DNA of 64,000 bases, taken from the NCBI RefSeq assembly GCF_043944905.1, contig NZ_JBIMSN010000026.1, positions 1 to 64,000 on the forward strand, read 5' to 3'. Within the stretch, counting starts at the first letter, position 1; the number at the start of each line of letters is the position of its first letter. This document shows, one piece after another, positions 63,092 through 64,000 of the stretch. The notes below the pieces were generated by a model. That model was not told where the DNA came from and searched no databases. It was given only the letters and a program-made list of their open reading frames with translations. The DNA is from Antrihabitans spumae. Its GTDB lineage: Bacteria > Actinomycetota > Actinomycetes > Mycobacteriales > Mycobacteriaceae. Position numbers and translations under genes: made by a program.

Positions 63092-64000
63092 CTACCTCCG
63101 AATCCTGGTCATGTCGGGATCGACGACGGGTTCGGTGTGAACGACTGCAGTCCGTGTGGTTCCCAGGTACTCGACGTTCACCCCGTCGCCGGGTTCGATG
63201 TCGGCAGGCAGCCAGGCATAGGCGATGCAGCGCCCGATTGTCGCCGAGTATGCGGCGCTCGTGACGTAGCCGACCCTCGCACCATCGATCAGGACCGGCT
63301 CCTTACCGAGGACGATCGCGGATGGATCGTCGAAGACGATGCTGCGCAACATCGTCCGAGGTTCGTCGGCCGACTCCAGCGCCGCCTTTCCGATGAACTC
63401 ACCTTTCGCCGGGCGCACCGCAAAATCGACACCGGCTGCTTTCGGTGTGTGCTCGGCGGTCATGTCGGCGCCCCACGAGCGATAGCCCTTTTCGATTCGC
63501 AGACTGTTGAACGCGATCCGGCCTGCTGCGATGACGCCATGATCGCGGCCGGCCTGCCACAGCAGATCCCACAGTGCGGCACCGTGTTCGGCGGTCGTGT
63601 AGATCTCCCAACCGAGTTCGCCGACGTAGGAGACGCGCATCATCGTGACCGGAATCGCTCCGAGGTAGGTCTGCAAGGAACGGAAGTACTTCAAGCCCTG
63701 ATGGGAAATATCGTCGGCGCATAGAGGCTGCACCAGTTCACGTGCTTCCGGACCCCAGACGCCGACACAACACGTGCCGCCGGTGATATCGCGCAGTGTC
63801 ACCGAGCCGTCGTCGGGAAGCTGCCGAGTGATCCAGTCGAAATCGAGTGGCCCGTTCGCTCCTACTTGAAAGCTCGTCGGGCTCAGCCGTGCAACGGTCA
63901 GATCGCTGCGGATCCCGCCGGTCTCGTCGAGCATCAGCGTGTAGGTCACCGACCCCACCGACTTGTCGAGATTGTTCGTCGTCAGTCGTTGCAGCAAGTC
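63092..64000 (-). CDS. GcvT-domain oxidoreductase, dimethylglycine/sarcosine dehydrogenase-like (partial)
   Basis: The C-terminal 300 residues of a longer protein that continues past the right edge; the start is not in the window. It has the folate-binding aminomethyltransferase fold: GSVTYTLMLDETGGIRSDLTVARL, VGVWGPEARELVQPL, VSYVGELGWEIYTTAEHG, RIAFNSLRIEKGYRSWGADM and the C-terminal barrel with GYVTSAAYSATIGRCIAYAWLP. Such domains end the FAD-containing dimethylglycine and sarcosine dehydrogenases, passing one-carbon units to tetrahydrofolate. The Rieske gene begins 7 bases after its stop. This fits sequential demethylation of betaine. Confidence 0.85.
   Translation of the reverse strand, partial: DLLQRLTTNNLDKSVGSVTYTLMLDETGGIRSDLTVARLSPTSFQVGANGPLDFDWITRQLPDDGSVTLRDITGGTCCVGVWGPEARELVQPLCADDISHQGLKYFRSLQTYLGAIPVTMMRVSYVGELGWEIYTTAEHGAALWDLLWQAGRDHGVIAAGRIAFNSLRIEKGYRSWGADMTAEHTPKAAGVDFAVRPAKGEFIGKAALESADEPRTMLRSIVFDDPSAIVLGKEPVLIDGARVGYVTSAAYSATIGRCIAYAWLPADIEPGDGVNVEYLGTTRTAVVHTEPVVDPDMTRIRR

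Overview
The window looks like chromosomal DNA from a mycolic-acid-forming actinobacterium of the Rhodococcus/Nocardiaceae type. The main reason is a block from 4.3 to 14.6 kb whose gene order (ahpE, DUF3052, lipoprotein, aceE, mabR, fabD, acpM, kasA, accD6) follows the M. tuberculosis Rv2238c-Rv2247 region, except that only one kas gene is present. High G+C, frequent GTG starts, ATGA/GTGA gene overlaps, a DevR/DevS (DosR/DosS) pair and KstR- and DosR-like boxes agree with this. No phage, insertion sequence, CRISPR array or rRNA was seen.

Layout. 0-4.3 kb: a frameshifted DUF222/HNH gene, a membrane protein, a DUF2000 gene divergent from an AraC regulator, and tRNA-Val. 4.3-14.6 kb: peroxiredoxin, pyruvate dehydrogenase E1 and the FAS-II/mycolate operon with its PucR-type regulator. 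14.6-24.8 kb: housekeeping and hypothetical genes (DUF3145, two beta-lactamase-fold hydrolases, NDMA-type alcohol dehydrogenase behind a KstR-like box, DinB-like protein, phosphotransferase, fused PabAB). 24.9-31.2 kb: a flavin monooxygenase divergent from an AcoR-like regulator, then devR-devS and a CBS gene preceded by a DosR-like box. 31.2-33.2 kb: TetR, unknown gene and SDR around two matching operators. 33.4-41.6 kb: a two-component system heading an operon of two ArnT/YkcB-like glycosyltransferases around a GT2-GtrA fusion, with a divergent Gly/Met-rich exported protein. 42.4-44.5 kb: a PAS-GGDEF-EAL protein. 44.6-53.0 kb: a tightly overlapped six-gene oxidation operon (SDR, Baeyer-Villiger-type monooxygenase, aldehyde dehydrogenase, acyl-CoA synthetase, ferredoxin-reductase fusion, PF10118 metalloprotein) divergent from a TetR gene. 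53.1-55.2 kb: an ECF41-type sigma factor with an FAD oxidoreductase, behind a matching promoter and between two near-identical direct repeats. 55.3-64 kb: a cNMP/CBS/DUF294 protein downstream of a choline and glycine-betaine catabolic operon that runs off the right edge.

The most distinctive systems are the six-gene oxidation operon, the ECF41 module with its flanking repeats, and the two-component/glycosyltransferase operon. At least two genes (DUF222/HNH and the Rieske oxygenase) carry single-base frame disruptions in C/G runs, and a third case is possible. These are either real mutations or sequencing errors.
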